A stretch of DNA of 50,172 nt from Tilletiaria anomala UBC 951 (lineage: Eukaryota; Basidiomycota; Exobasidiomycetes; Georgefischeriales; Tilletiariaceae): NCBI RefSeq assembly GCF_000711695.1, contig NW_013546899.1:1-50172 (forward strand). Reading direction: 5' to 3'. The notes under the pieces are model-generated. The model was not told where the DNA came from, ran no database searches, and was given only the letters and a program-made list of their open reading frames with translations. Shown here in pieces: positions 34,622-46,102 of the stretch. Each line of letters starts with the position of its first letter. Within the stretch, counting starts at the first letter, position 1. The position numbers and the translations under genes are program-made.

Positions 34622-35510
34622 GCTGGCCGATGGATGTTGCAGCTTAGGGAGAGGGGGGGAGAGATCGATGCGCAACTTGGAATGCTTCTCCTCGCGTGTT
34701 TCCCGCTTCCCTACACCGATGCACAGCGTGTTCAGTGAGGGAGCGAGCGGCCTGTGCGTGATGCACGAGCAGGCGGGCACAGACAGAGGCCGGGATGAAT
34801 GAATGGCCGGGGAGGATGAAGGATCGCGTTGTAGAGATATGAGAGGGTATCTCCATAGGAAGGGGGCGTCGTTTAAAGAGGCAGGCAAGCAGCGCGCAGC
34901 GGGGCGTGGCCTGCCCCATCAATATACACACTGCTGCAGTGCCCAATCCACGACGCGTTCTGCTGCGGCCAGATCTCTCCCTACCAGCAACAATCCATAC
35001 CAAGCAAGCAAACAGAGTCAGCAGACCGACGAGATCGCCTGCTCCACGGGGTCAGGAGCGCAACAGCCGGCGTGGTCTGACGCGGGATGCGAGACCCAAG
35101 CCAGTCCCCTAGTGTGCGAGGCGTGGGTGCCGCCGATTCGCCTAAGGGTAGCGGGTGCTACGCGAATATGGTGCTCATCTGTCTGAATGGTGGTGAAGGG
35201 GCGGAACCGCGGCGCTTCTCACATCCTCCGCAAGAGAGAGGACACGCGGCCAACAGACGTTGCCAACCCAACCAACACAACGTCTATGTATACTTAACTT
35301 TGCTTTGCCCCAGCGTCCATCGTCAATCCATGCCTTCTAGCTGCACGCAAGTCAACGAATACGATCGACTCCCTGGACGGCATACATCTGCCTTACTGCA
35401 ACTAGCATCAGACCGGCGCACAACCGAGCGGAGGGAGCGGATATCGAGCGAGTGCACAGCACGCCATACATTCTCGTCGACTCGCCCTTCGAAGCCAATC
35501 GCCCGCCAGG
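34622..35510. other. Divergent intergenic region TPR gene / RPT3
   Basis: About 890 bp containing two opposing promoters. I looked for the proteasome-associated control element GGTGGCAAA upstream of RPT3 and did not find it on either strand. Short frames on both strands show no domain. Confidence 0.4.
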
Positions 35511-36878
35511 ATGGAGGAGATCGGCATCGCCTCGTCACTCCGCATGACGGACCCGACATTCGAAGATGCTATTGCAGAAAAACAGGCCGTACATCAGGAG
35601 ATGGCGCAGGAGGAAGACACATTCTTGCGATACAAGAAACTGCAACGGCATCTGGACTTTTTGAACACGATGGAAGATTATGTCGTGAGTGCTGAGCGCG
35701 ACGCGCGCGGCGACTGGTTGCTTCACTGGCCTCTGGGACGAGCTGGGCTGGGCTGGGCTATAGCTGACATTTCGCACGCTTTGCACCGGTGCCGCTTCCA
35801 GAAAGACGAGCAGCGAAATCTAAAACGCGAGCTGGTACGAGCACAAGAAGAAGTCAAGCGCATCCAGTCCGTACCACTCGTCATTGGGCAGTTTCTCGAG
35901 CCAATCGACCTACACACGGGCATTGTAGGCAGCACGACGGGGTCCAACTACGTCGTACGCATCCTCTCCACGATCGACCGCGAGCTGCTCAAGCCGTCAT
36001 CCTCCGTTGCGCTACACCGGCATTCAAACTCGCTCGTCGACGTCCTGCCGCCAGAAGCCGACTCCTCGATCGCGATGCTAGGGCAGGAAGAGAAGCCGAC
36101 CGAGACATACGCGGACGTCGGCGGGATGGATGTGCAGAAGCAGGAGATCCGCGAGGCAGTCGAGCTTCCTCTCGTCCAATTTGACCTTTACCGGCAGATC
36201 GGCATCGACCCGCCGCGCGGCGTGCTGCTCTACGGCCCGCCGGGGACAGGCAAAACGATGCTCGTCAAGGCAGTCGCCAATGCGACGACTGCATCTTTCA
36301 TCCGCGTCGTCGGGTCCGAGTTTGTGCAAAAGTACCTCGGCGAGGGCCCGCGCATGGTTCGCGACGTGTTCCGCCTCGCGCGCGAGAACGCACCAGCGAT
36401 CATCTTCATCGACGAGATCGACGCAATTGCGACGAAGCGCTTCGACGCGCAGACTGGCGCCGACCGCGAGGTGCAGCGCATATTGCTCGAGCTGCTCAAC
36501 CAGATGGACGGCTTCGACCAGGGTTCCAACGTCAAGGTCATCATGGCCACTAACCGTGCGGACACACTCGACCCAGCGCTCCTCCGCCCCGGGCGGCTCG
36601 ACCGAAAGATTGAGTTCCCGTTACCCTCGCGGAGAGAGAAGCGGCTCATCTTCCAGACCATCACCGCCAAGATGAACCTCGCGCCAGATGTCGACCTGGA
36701 GGACTACGTCGGCCGCCCGGACAGGCTGAGCAGCGCGGAGATCGCCAGCATCTGTCAGGCGGCCGGCCTGCAAGCCGTGCGCAAGAACCGATACGTCATT
36801 CTTCCCGTCGACTTTGACGAGGCGTGGAAGCAAACCGTCAAGCGCAGCGACGATGGCAAGATGGAGTTCTACCAGTGA
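35511..36878 (+). CDS. RPT3: 26S proteasome regulatory ATPase Rpt3 (6B)
   Basis: One of six AAA ATPases in the base of the 19S particle, unfolding and threading ubiquitylated substrates into the 20S core. Exons 35511-35684 and 35802-36878, with a 117-bp GT-AG intron in phase 0; 416 residues, the usual length. N-terminal coiled coil ([19 protein letters not shown] joined to [20 protein letters not shown]), OB-fold segment with [20 protein letters not shown], Walker [12 protein letters not shown], Walker [16 protein letters not shown], second region of homology [20 protein letters not shown] and arginine fingers in RPGRLDRK. It ends MEFYQ, an HbYX motif that docks into the 20S alpha ring. The [20 protein letters not shown] stretch is specific for Rpt3. 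The intron has no stop and is a multiple of three, so the unspliced frame also stays open. Confidence 0.98.
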   Translation: MEEIGIASSLRMTDPTFEDAIAEKQAVHQEMAQEEDTFLRYKKLQRHLDFLNTMEDYVVSAERDARGDWLLHWPLGRAGLGWAIADISHALHRCRFQKDEQRNLKRELVRAQEEVKRIQSVPLVIGQFLEPIDLHTGIVGSTTGSNYVVRILSTIDRELLKPSSSVALHRHSNSLVDVLPPEADSSIAMLGQEEKPTETYADVGGMDVQKQEIREAVELPLVQFDLYRQIGIDPPRGVLLYGPPGTGKTMLVKAVANATTASFIRVVGSEFVQKYLGEGPRMVRDVFRLARENAPAIIFIDEIDAIATKRFDAQTGADREVQRILLELLNQMDGFDQGSNVKVIMATNRADTLDPALLRPGRLDRKIEFPLPSRREKRLIFQTITAKMNLAPDVDLEDYVGRPDRLSSAEIASICQAAGLQAVRKNRYVILPVDFDEAWKQTVKRSDDGKMEFYQ

Positions 36879-38571
36879 AAGGAAGAGCCATCACGTCGCA
36901 ATGTCCGTGCGCCCTTCCTGCAATTTCCTCAGTGCCTCCCGTTCGCGCGCCAGTCTGACACATGCTATTTTTCCATGTTACAGGAGGAGCTGGGAGACGA
37001 GGCACGATCATATGTATTCATACACAGTGCGTGCTTCCGTTTTGCGCCACACCCGTTTAGTGTATTCGCTGACAAACCCCTGATCTCGGCCGCATCTTTT
37101 GGACAGCTGCAATGCAACGACCAATGAAATTCACATCCGCGCACCTGTCGCGTTCGGTAAGGGTGGGATCCGGGGGCGCGCATCCCCACAGCGTAAGATC
37201 TCAACTTCCTCTCTTTCTTCGTCCCTTGCCGTGTCCCAACCGAGGGATTCGTGTGAATAGGGTCAAGAGTGACTTGCTTAATCAGAAAACATCAGGTCAG
37301 TAGATGCGAACGCGAGCAGAGACGGCGAACCGAAAGAGAAGGTAGGCTGCATCCCTTATCGAGTCGGGTGTCTCGACTTGAACAGGCCATAACGAAGCCA
37401 TTTCTTTCCGAGCCGCCCGGATAAACCCATATTTTCCCCCTCTTCCCCGCGCACATACTTATCGTCCGCAGCGGCTCTCGTGCCAATCTCCTCCATGCTG
37501 CTGGGCGAAACGGACGTGCGCAAGAGAGAAATACCCTCCTTTACTCACAGCGGCATCGATCCTCCGTGGTGACGTCTGTCCTTTTACAATTGCTCTTTGG
37601 GTACATTTTTTTTGTTTCAGCAAAGGCGCTCGAGATGGCCTCCGTGCTAGCAGTGCGATACGCGCTTAGAACGCCAGACTCGTGACCATCCATATGCATC
37701 AATGCTGCAGAGTGCGCCAGCTCTGCTCTTCATGTACATGTCATGTGCGAGCATGGCGGCTTTGACGGCCAAGGCAAACAGCACACAGCCTTGTGTATCG
37801 AATACAGTTCATCTGGACGGAATAGAACCGCATGGATGATGCGATGCTTTGCTTGACGACGGTCCGTCTTAAAATTTTGCTTCAATTGTGTACACGCTAA
37901 GAAGCATTTGAAATTTATCTCATCCATGGTGTTATCCCAATCGCCGTTCTCGTTATGTGGCAAGACCGGTTTGCGGGCGTACATATAGTTGAGCTGAGTG
38001 GACAACTCGGTATGTTCTCAACCCCGGTCGACCTCAAATCCTCACCTGGCTTACCAAATGCGCATATCATGGTCTAGCCCCCAGCCGTACAGGATCATCG
38101 ATCAATGGACGAGTGCGCGAGTAATTGTTGTGTTTGGAGAGAGCATCGGAGACTTTCTGCCGGCGTGTGGCGCACTGCACTCCACTTGATCTTCATCCGT
38201 GCGTACATATTTCCAGCAGTTGACTGGGTTGGAACTATGGAATCAGCCTCTATGTACTGCATGAAAGATGGCTATGGACATGACATGTACAGCCAGCACC
38301 GGTAAATAGTAGCAGCATCGCAAGCCTGTCGTCACAGAGCTTTGTTCGGGGGAAATCAGCGTTCAAGCGAGTCGGTTGCATGCTACCGCTTTCCGTCTGC
38401 TGCTCATCCATTGCCTCTCGTATACGCACACGCCCAGACTGCGTGCTAGCACTCGTTGGCGGCGCGTGCCTTCATTGTTGTCCCTGAAGACGATAAGCTG
38501 CGACAGCGCCTGCCAGCGAGACTATGAGAGAGGAGCTTGGCGATACAGGTGCATAGCAGGGGACAACCACG
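36879..38571. other. Long gene-free region between RPT3 and RMD5
   Basis: About 1.7 kb in which I can support no gene, although the surrounding genes are closely packed. A poly-T tract followed by GTTTCAG (about 37606-37620) resembles a splice acceptor, but no coding exon follows. A 91-codon minus-strand frame (37730-38005, beginning MSTQLNYMYARKPVLPHNEN) has a fairly protein-like composition but no recognised family. No tRNA-like fold was found. Confidence 0.35.
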
Positions 38572-40319
38572 ATGGAAACAATACAGAAAGAGCTGGACAA
38601 GCTGCACAAACGTCTGCCGGGCCTCGTCGAGCCGACGACACGCAAGCCGCCCAAGGACAGCAGCAGTAATGTGTTCCATGCACTAGATCGACTCATCGAT
38701 CGCCTTGAAGCAGCACACCAACAGCTAACTCCGCATCATCAACAACAACATGCAGATGGTGCAGCGATATCAAGTGCAAGTCCTTCCAGCACGGCAGCGC
38801 TCAGTCACGTGGACCTCAACGTTCTGCTCGCCGAGCTGCGCTCCGAAGTTGAGTTGACGCAGCACAATGTGGCCGACCGACAACGGGAGTTCTACGGCGC
38901 ACTGAGCAAACTCGGCAAGGCGCTCGAGAAAAAGTTTCCCACATCTGCCTCCAAAATGACCGACCCGGCGCTCTTCTCGAGCTTGCCGGCGCAGCATGCA
39001 CTCGAGAGCGTCGTCCTTGAGCATTTCCTGCGCCAGGGGGACTGGGACTTAGCGAAGTCGTTTGCCGAGGAGGCGCACATGTCCATTCCGAGCCAGGCGG
39101 CGGCGAACTTTGAGGTGCTGCACAGCACGATACGTGCAATCATGGCGAACGAGCTCGACCCTGCGATCGTATGGGCCGAGCGTGAACGCACATTCCTGAC
39201 GGAGCGCAGCAGCATCTTTGAATACGCGCTGCACCGCAGCCGTTTCCTCCATATCGCGCTCGGCGTTGATACACGTGAGCTGGAAGGCATGATGCCCGTG
39301 CCTGCCTCACAGCAAAGTGCGGCCATGGCCCTGGAACCCAGCGGCATCAACGCTGATCCAGACGGAGAGATGGTCGACATGATGGAAGAGTCTGTGTATG
39401 ATCTGAGAACAGGTGCTACGAACGCGGCGGCACCCGCGAGCGATTGGGCGCACACCAACGTTGACCGTGCACTCTTCTATGCTCGGCGCCACTTCAACTC
39501 GTTCTCTTCGCAGCATCTACCAGAGATCCAAAAACTCCTCACACTGCTCCTCTTCATGCCTGTGATACCCATCAAAGTCACGAGGCCAACAGGAAGCACG
39601 GATCCGGAGCCATCAGCGCCCATTGCTTTGGAAGACGTGTTAGACTTTGTACCCGCGCCATACCGCGTCTTCCTCGACTCAGACAAAATGCACGCACCCT
39701 TCCTCGCGCCGCTCTTCAAGGCAGAGTTCTGTATGCAGAAGGGCATCTCCAAGGACCCACCGTTGCGCGTTGCGGTCGACCTGGGTGCTGGAGGCGCCTT
39801 CAACAAGATCCTCAAAGTGCGAACGGTCATGAAGGAGAGCGGCACGGACTGGAGCCAGGCGGACGAGCTGCCGGTCAGTAGACTTGAACGCGGAGGACTC
39901 TTTCACTCTGCTGAACCTGCATCCCTCCCTTTTCTCATTTTCCGCAGATCGAGATCCCGCTGCCAACACAGTTGCGCTTCCACAGCATCTTTTGCTGCCC
40001 CGTCAGTAAGGAACAAGGTACAGACGACAATCCACCCATGATGATGGCGTGCGGGCACGTCGTTTGCAAGGAATCGCTCAACAGGTTGAGCAAAGGATCA
40101 GGGTGCGTGTATCCTCTTCTTAAACTTCGTCCACCAGGTTGCAACAGCGACAGCGCTGCTCTGCGCTGTGGCAGTGGTATATGTAGGGTAATAGCCTTTC
40201 GCTGAACTTCTTGGCGCCGTCACAACCGCATCTTTACCCGCAGGGAGTACCGCAAGGTCAAGTGTCCGTACTGTCCGATCGAGTCGACTGTCGGGCAAGC
40301 GATGCGCCTTTACTTTTGA
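38572..40319 (+). CDS. RMD5: Rmd5/Gid2 subunit of the GID (CTLH) ubiquitin ligase
   Basis: RING-type catalytic subunit of the GID/CTLH E3 complex, which in yeast degrades gluconeogenic enzymes when glucose returns. Exons 38572-39873, 39948-40102 and 40244-40319; introns of 74 and 141 bp; 510 residues. The N-terminal METIQKELDKLHKRLPGLVE is helical. A LisH/CTLH region (ESVVLEHFLRQGDWDLAKSF, then AIVWAERERTFLTERSSIFE) precedes a long linker. The C-terminal degenerate RING is assembled over both introns: FHSIFCCPVSKEQ, MMMACGHVVCKESLNRLSKG, and VKCPYCPIESTVGQAMRLYF, the last being the family's usual C-terminus. The third exon is only 76 nt including the stop. The FHSIFxCPVSKEQ signature separates Rmd5 from its partner Fyv10/MAEA. 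Confidence 0.95.
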
Positions 40320-40712
40320 CTCACGCTTTCTTTGCCTCCCGCCGCCACCCTTGGCGTGTAATTGTACCTTCTGCATTACTGTTGGATGTAATGCCGCATT
40401 ACGCTATGGACTTCGACTCGCCTATCCTACATTCTTGCACGAATAGGAAAGACCTGCTACTTTCCCCCACGGTCGTCGAGCGCATGGAATGGGATGAGCC
40501 GGCCGTTGATGTGCGCGAGGTAGAGGAATCTACAGGTCAAAGGACGAGAGCTTTAGTATCAACGTGGGAGGGAGGGAAAGAACCAGGATCCACTCACGCT
40601 GCCATCATGACAACGTAAACTATTTCACATGCGAGAATGCGCCATCAAGGACGAACACAGCGACGTCAGCATTGGTGGCCTCCTGCATCATGGCTACACG
40701 CTCCGAGCTGCA
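40320..40712. other. Convergent intergenic region RMD5 / ALG2
   Basis: About 390 bp between converging genes. It could hide a last small exon of ALG2: a good donor (GTGAGT) lies just inside the annotated ALG2 end at 40721-40726. One minus-strand frame between 40675 and 40616 reads EATNADVAVFVLDGAFSHVK before a stop, but its phase does not match that donor. Confidence 0.35.
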
Positions 40713-42496
40713 TCAGACTGTAGACTCACGTCCGAAGGATGAAGCCCACTGGAAGAAGCCCTCTTCGCCTTTTACGTTGCCCATTTTCTCCACTTCGCGC
40801 AGCACGCCGTCGAGGCTAAGCGTCATGCGCTCGAGCGAGAATAGTATGCGCACGCGCCTTTTGGCGTTTTGCTCGATCTGGCGCCTCACTTCATCGCGCA
40901 GCTCGTACAGCGCGACGATTGCACTGGCCCATACCATCTTGTTCGCTTGTCGCAGCATCCCTGTGCCGCTCTCCACCGGCGCGCCAAAGTCCGAGCCAAT
41001 GTCCACTACGCTCTCAACGGGCCCGCCAGTGTTGGTCGCAAGTACAGGCAAACCGCAGGCCATGGCTTCCAGCGGCACAATGCCGAAATGCTCGTCCGTC
41101 GGAGTGTAGAGCAGCGCTTTAACGCATATGTTGAGGAGTAAGGCATGCAGCAGGGCGCCTGGCAAGGAAGGCAAGAAGACGATTTGCGCTTTGGCGAGGT
41201 CATTAGCCGTTGCAGTGCTGGCATTAGAAGCGGGTTCCCCTTTTTGCAAGCTGAAGCGCAGCGTAGCGCTTGAGAGCCCAAATTTCTTGCACTGCTTTTG
41301 CAGCTCATCCAGTGTCAAGACATTATCTCGCACACGGTAATCGTATCCGCCTGCAAGGATGAGTCGCATCTCTTGCGCACATTTGTCACCATGCTTTTCG
41401 CCCACTTCCTTTAGTGCCAAGGCAAAGGACTCGAGCGCGAGCGCTACATTCTTTTTGGCTTCAAACCTGTTGATGGAAATGAACGTCGGTCTTGAGGTCG
41501 AGGCGTCAGTCAGCAGATTGCGAATGAGCTTCTGTTCTGATGTGCTGATTCCAAGCGCCGCAACACCTTTCTCTACAGCCTTGGCGTCGTACGCATAGAC
41601 ATCGATGCCTGGGTAGAGGACGCGCGGCTCTCTTCGCAAGCGATAGAATGACCGAACGAACTGCCTCTGCGTGAATTGCGAATTGACCAGGATCTTGTCT
41701 GCGGCGTCCGTGCAGCCTTCTTCGTAGAGGTCAAACGGCAGACGGTACGCTTTTCGGATGATCGACGGGCCACTCTGCCCTCGATCCCTCGCGCGTTGGA
41801 GAGCGATGCTGTTCCCAATCTCCTTGTCAGGGTAGTGACAATAGTAGATGACGCGAATGCCTGCAGCATGCTTGAGCCAAGGTACCCCGGCGGGCACCTG
41901 GTCCATGAAGATCATGTCGAACGCCGGCGTCGGTTTGACCGAGGAGAAGAGTGGGTAGAGGAAGGAAGGGATGGTGGAAGGGTAGTGGAATGCAAGAAAT
42001 GCGAACAGCAGTTGAAATGTAAGCGAGAGGGACTGTGCAATGGCGAGAGGAAGGTGGAAGATGTTGAAGATGGATCTTGGGATGAAGGTCTTGACGACGC
42101 GAACGTCGAGCATGCCATCTTTCGTCGGTTCGAAACAGTGATTCTGGTCATGGTAGGACGTATAGATTGTCACTTCATGACCTAGGCGTTGCAGACCCAG
42201 AGCGGCATCAACGACCAGTCGTTCGGCACCACCTGCAAATGGACCAATGATCGAACGGTAAGCGTTGAACGCGGTACCTACGTGTGCATATCGGGAAAGT
42301 GCAACTCGCCGATCCCCAGATCCGGATGGATGAACCCGATGCGATACTTCCTCTCCGGGCTCTGAAGGAGGTCTTTCATCTTTTTTTTGAGATCCTCGTC
42401 TTTTACCTGCAACAGAGAAGCTGTCGCCTTGACGGCATCGGTGGCGGACGGCGCAGCGGCCTGAGCACCGCCGCCGCTTCCCTGCGAGTCAATCAT
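40713..42496 (-). CDS. ALG2: ALG2 alpha-1,3/1,6-mannosyltransferase
   Basis: GT4 glycosyltransferase on the cytosolic ER face that adds the second and third mannoses to the dolichol-linked N-glycan precursor. Exons 42496-42310 and 42232-40713; 568 residues. The join restores GFIHPDLGIGGAERLVVDAA, the conserved ALG2 nucleotide-sugar start, and requires a GC-AG intron of 77 bp (see findings). Downstream are DQVPAGVPWLKHAAGIRVIY, YYCHYPDK, LVNSQFTQRQFVRSFY, FISINRFEAKKNVALALESF and the EX7E-type segment EHFGIVPLEAMACGLPVLAT. Exon 1 starts with a low-complexity 50-residue stretch. The annotated C-terminus (WASSFGRESTV) may be truncated if a further 3' intron exists. The family call is firm. Confidence 0.95.
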
Positions 42497-42899
42497 CGCT
42501 GACCGTCCTGAACCCTGAACTGGAAAGTTGCCCTTCCTTTCAACCTTTCAAGACTAGTATCGGCGGGCAGTCTACTCCGTAATGTCCGAACTCCAGGTGT
42601 TCAAACTCGAGCGAAGCGCGTGTGTCTAGACAAATCATTGAAGCTGCATGACTTCAACATGATCCTCCCAAACTCCAGAATGTGAAGCGTCTTTCTCCTG
42701 CCCTTGTGGGGGTGATCGGCTCACATTTATCATCATAGTAAAAGTAGCTTAACGAGATTCTACCCCCCTTTTAAAATGCTTCCACTGTTCCACATCAGCA
42801 TCAGACCTTTCGCTATTTGCAGCCATGGTAGGAGATTTGAATGGTTATGTATAAGCAAAAATTGTGCAAACCAATCCCGTGTGATCGTGCAACTTCGTA
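42497..42899. other. Intergenic region upstream of ALG2
   Basis: About 400 bp, AT-richer near 42730-42900, holding the ALG2 promoter and the DCR2 3' flank. Nothing further recognised. Confidence 0.4.
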
Positions 42900-45210
42900 T
42901 TAAAGTTTCATATCGTACAGCGTATGCACCTTACTCTTGGACCCATCATCATACCGATGCCAGGTGCTGATGCGCTCGCCCCACTTGTCAAGCTGGATGA
43001 CGCGCGCGCGCCGCTTCAGGTCCGCGCGGCCGTAGCCGGCAAAGGAGCTGCCGCCCCCAAAGCAGATCCAGACGCCCTGAACACGTCTACAGTCTTCGTT
43101 ATTGTGCATGTGCCCGTGCACGATCAGCTCGACGTCGCGCTCCGAGCTTGCCGTTAATGTTGATGTTGCTGACGCTGCATTGAGCACGGCATCGAAGAAG
43201 CCGGAGCGCGCCTGTCCGCTCTCGATGTCAATTTTTTCGTGTCGCTCGCCGATTATGAACTTATGACCTGTATGCGGGTCCTTGTCGACGGTCCCGTTGA
43301 ACGCCTCGGGTAAGGGTATATGCTGGAAGACGATTCCAGTCGGCTTGCGCATTGTCTGCGCTGGTTCGGATGTCGCTCGCCTGAGGCGACTCTCGAAACT
43401 GTTCATGATATCACTGCGGCTCCATAGCCTGTCAATGTCCTTTCCTCTGTCTGGCTCGTACGGACGGATGATCTTCTTCGCCTTTCTGCTCAGCTCCTGG
43501 AACCACAGGATTTGCGACTGCTGTATATAGTCGTAAACACTAACGCCGTCGCCTTCCTTCGACTTGGACCCTCCGGTCATGATGTCCGGCAGTATCGTCG
43601 CCTTCTTTAGCACTTTAGCACCTGTGTCCATAAAGTAGAGCGTTGCAAGGCGGGTCTTGTCTGGCGTCGGCGCGTGGAGGTGAAGGTAAAAGTTAGAGCT
43701 ACCATGAATGTCCTCAGGCCCAGCGATGGTCTTGCTGTACGGCATCTGGCGCAGCATCGATTGGAACTGCCTGCGTGAGAGGAAGCCGGACTCAGAGTCA
43801 TGGTTACCCATGATGGAGGCCCACATGATCTTGCGGTCAATCATCGGCTGGATGATCTTCATGATGACGCTACGCTCGTCCCAGCTGGTGCCTTGTCCGT
43901 TAAGCTGATCGCCAGAGAGCACGACCAGGTCCGGCTTCTCCGCGTCGAGCCATGCGCCGACGCGCGCCATCGTCTCGAAGTCACCAAGGCACTTGCCGGA
44001 CGAGTATTTCCAGTCGAGATGCTCGTCTACATTGCGGCAGGGCTCGTGCTGGACGCTGTAGTGAAGGTCTGCCAGCTGCAAGATCTTGAACGTGCCGTCC
44101 TTCTTGAACAACGGATATGGAGGCAGCTCGGGCGGAGACACCGGCTTGCGTCGTACTGCGAGCAGAGCCCCTGGAGACTTGGTCGCTTCGTTATTTGGCA
44201 TGATTTCCCCCGCTCGTGTAAAGCCTGGCAGAGGTTCGTTCGGGCCGTACTGTGAAAAGCATGGATATCAGATCCGGTACTTATAGATCTTGAGGGCTGG
44301 CGCGGCAAACCTACGATCACGTCAATCTCGGTTATGGGCTCGAGGTTTGCATCTTTCCATTGCCTCAACCCTAGCGTCTGATTCCGCGAAGCCTGGAGAG
44401 CAGCGAGCGAGCCACCAGTGCGATAGTAAAGATGCGCGGAGCTCCCTTTAGCGAAGAGCTGCATAAAGGGGGATCTAATATCGTGCTTTACACGGTGCCA
44501 ACCTTCTTTGCGTTCTGGGGGTGTCTGACCCTTCTCGACAATGCGGACGTCGACGATACGCGAGCCAATGTCGGCGATGCGCGGACGACGGTAGAAGAGC
44601 CAGCGCTTCCCGAACAGGCTGTTGAGCTTCCACAGCGCGCCGGCGCCGACACCGGCTTGGAAGAAACCACCACTGAGCGGCGCAGTGTTGCTTTTCTCTG
44701 CGCTATTGACCGTACCGAGCGCCATGGCCTCGCGGCCATTGAGGGCTCGCTTGACAAGAACCCACTTGCCGAGTCCCACGTCTTCGCTTGCCGTGGATGG
44801 CGGCTTGCAGGGCAACATCGGCCAGCACACCTCGATCGTCAGCTCGGTTAGCGGCACTGCATTCGGCAAGAGCGGGGTGTATTTGTCCAGCGGAAAGGAA
44901 GGGCCGAATTGAGTGGAGTCTTGATTGAATGAGGCTGTTGCAACATTACCACCGTCAGCGGCCGCGAGGGAAGAGCTGCGTATCGATTGGAATTCTTGCC
45001 ACCCGATCTCTTTAGAAGAATGATACGGTATGACTTCGTGCCAGTGCCGCCATGTCGCTGTGCGTAAAGCACAAGAAAGTGGACGGAACCAGTCCCAAGG
45101 TCTTGGCAGGTCAGACGTGCAGCCTCACATCTCCCACAATCCACAAACGGCTACTCACAAAGCAACAAGAGGAAAAAGACGACATATGCACCGAGGATCC
45201 TGCACAACAT
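42900..45210 (-). CDS. DCR2: DCR2-type calcineurin-like phosphoesterase
   Basis: Metallophosphoesterase of the Dcr2 family; yeast Dcr2 dephosphorylates cell-cycle and unfolded-protein-response regulators. Exons 45210-45159, 45057-44315 and 44249-42900; introns of 101 and 65 bp; 714 residues. The 52-nt first exon encodes MLCRILGAYVVFFLLLL, a signal-anchor helix, joined in phase 1 to STWRHWHEVIPYHSSKEIGW. The middle region has LGKWVLVKRALNGREAM and ITEIDVIYGPNEPLPGF (created by the second splice). The catalytic domain shows the metal-binding motifs in order: LQLADLHYS, VVLSGDQLNG, ASIMGNHDSESG and LIVHGHMHNNED. All expected His and Asp ligands are present, so it should be active. An ER or secretory-membrane location is inferred from the N-terminal helix. 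Confidence 0.9.
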
Positions 45211-46102
45211 GAACTTCCCTCTCCTCCTCCTTCCGCTTTGTACAGCATCATCGTCGCGCATTGAACGTGGCAAGACCGGAGTGTAAATCTCACCGTCCTG
45301 TCGCTGAGGCGAGGTCAGGTCCCGCAATCTGATCGCCATGGTATCCAAGCACCGCGTGTATACCACGTTGAGCAGCTTTCAGGTCAGGGGCGAACTTTGC
45401 TCTCTACGATGGCATCTCTGGCTTTGTGTCGCCAGCATCGAGGGGCAAGCGCTCTCAAGGGCAGCCCTTCGTCGTGACATCTCTGGCATCCACGCTGGCC
45501 TTTGCAACTGTTGAGGCTCGCGAGCGAGGTATTTTTTCCCTTGCATGCTGATTTGTGGCGCACCAACCATGTTGATCCGCGGCTTAGCAGGTGTAATAGG
45601 GTTGCCAATTCTTAGGTTCACGACACCTCCAGTATTTGGACTCATTCAGAGTTCTCGTTTGGGAACGATCAGGAACCCGTGGGATCTTGCCGTCAGGTTA
45701 CCATTCTCGACAAACTTTCCAGCTTCCTCCGGGGAAATGAAGCTGGATTCCCAGGATTTGGGGGATATTCCATCAATTTATGCTCTACATCCATTTCTAT
45801 CGCTAGGGTAACCTTAATAATACATTGCTGACTTGAGCCCGGAGGGCAAAAATGCAAATGGTACTACTATGCTTTGGCAAATCTCCGTTTGATAGCCTTT
45901 GGCAACCCCCCCTCCCACTGCATTGCATAGGGGAAAGCACCGCACCCTTTCATCTTCCCTTCCTACTGGCACCGACGTGGAGGAATCTGCAACAGTACCC
46001 GGTGGATAGGCAAACGCTCAAATACCGGCCATCGCCCGCGCCCCCACTAGCCCACTCCGCACTTTCTGCTCAAACAATCCATCGCAGAGGATCCTTGGCA
46101 CG
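45211..46102. other. Divergent intergenic region DCR2 / methyltransferase
   Basis: About 890 bp marking the change from housekeeping genes to the decayed accessory corner. An 88-codon plus frame at 45545-45811 has no recognised domain. No repeat or terminal inverted repeat was found at the transition. Confidence 0.35.

Noticed and set aside
34780-35510. Search for a proteasome-associated control element upstream of RPT3
   Set aside because: GGTGGCAAA or its complement was not found, so no Rpn4-type site is claimed.
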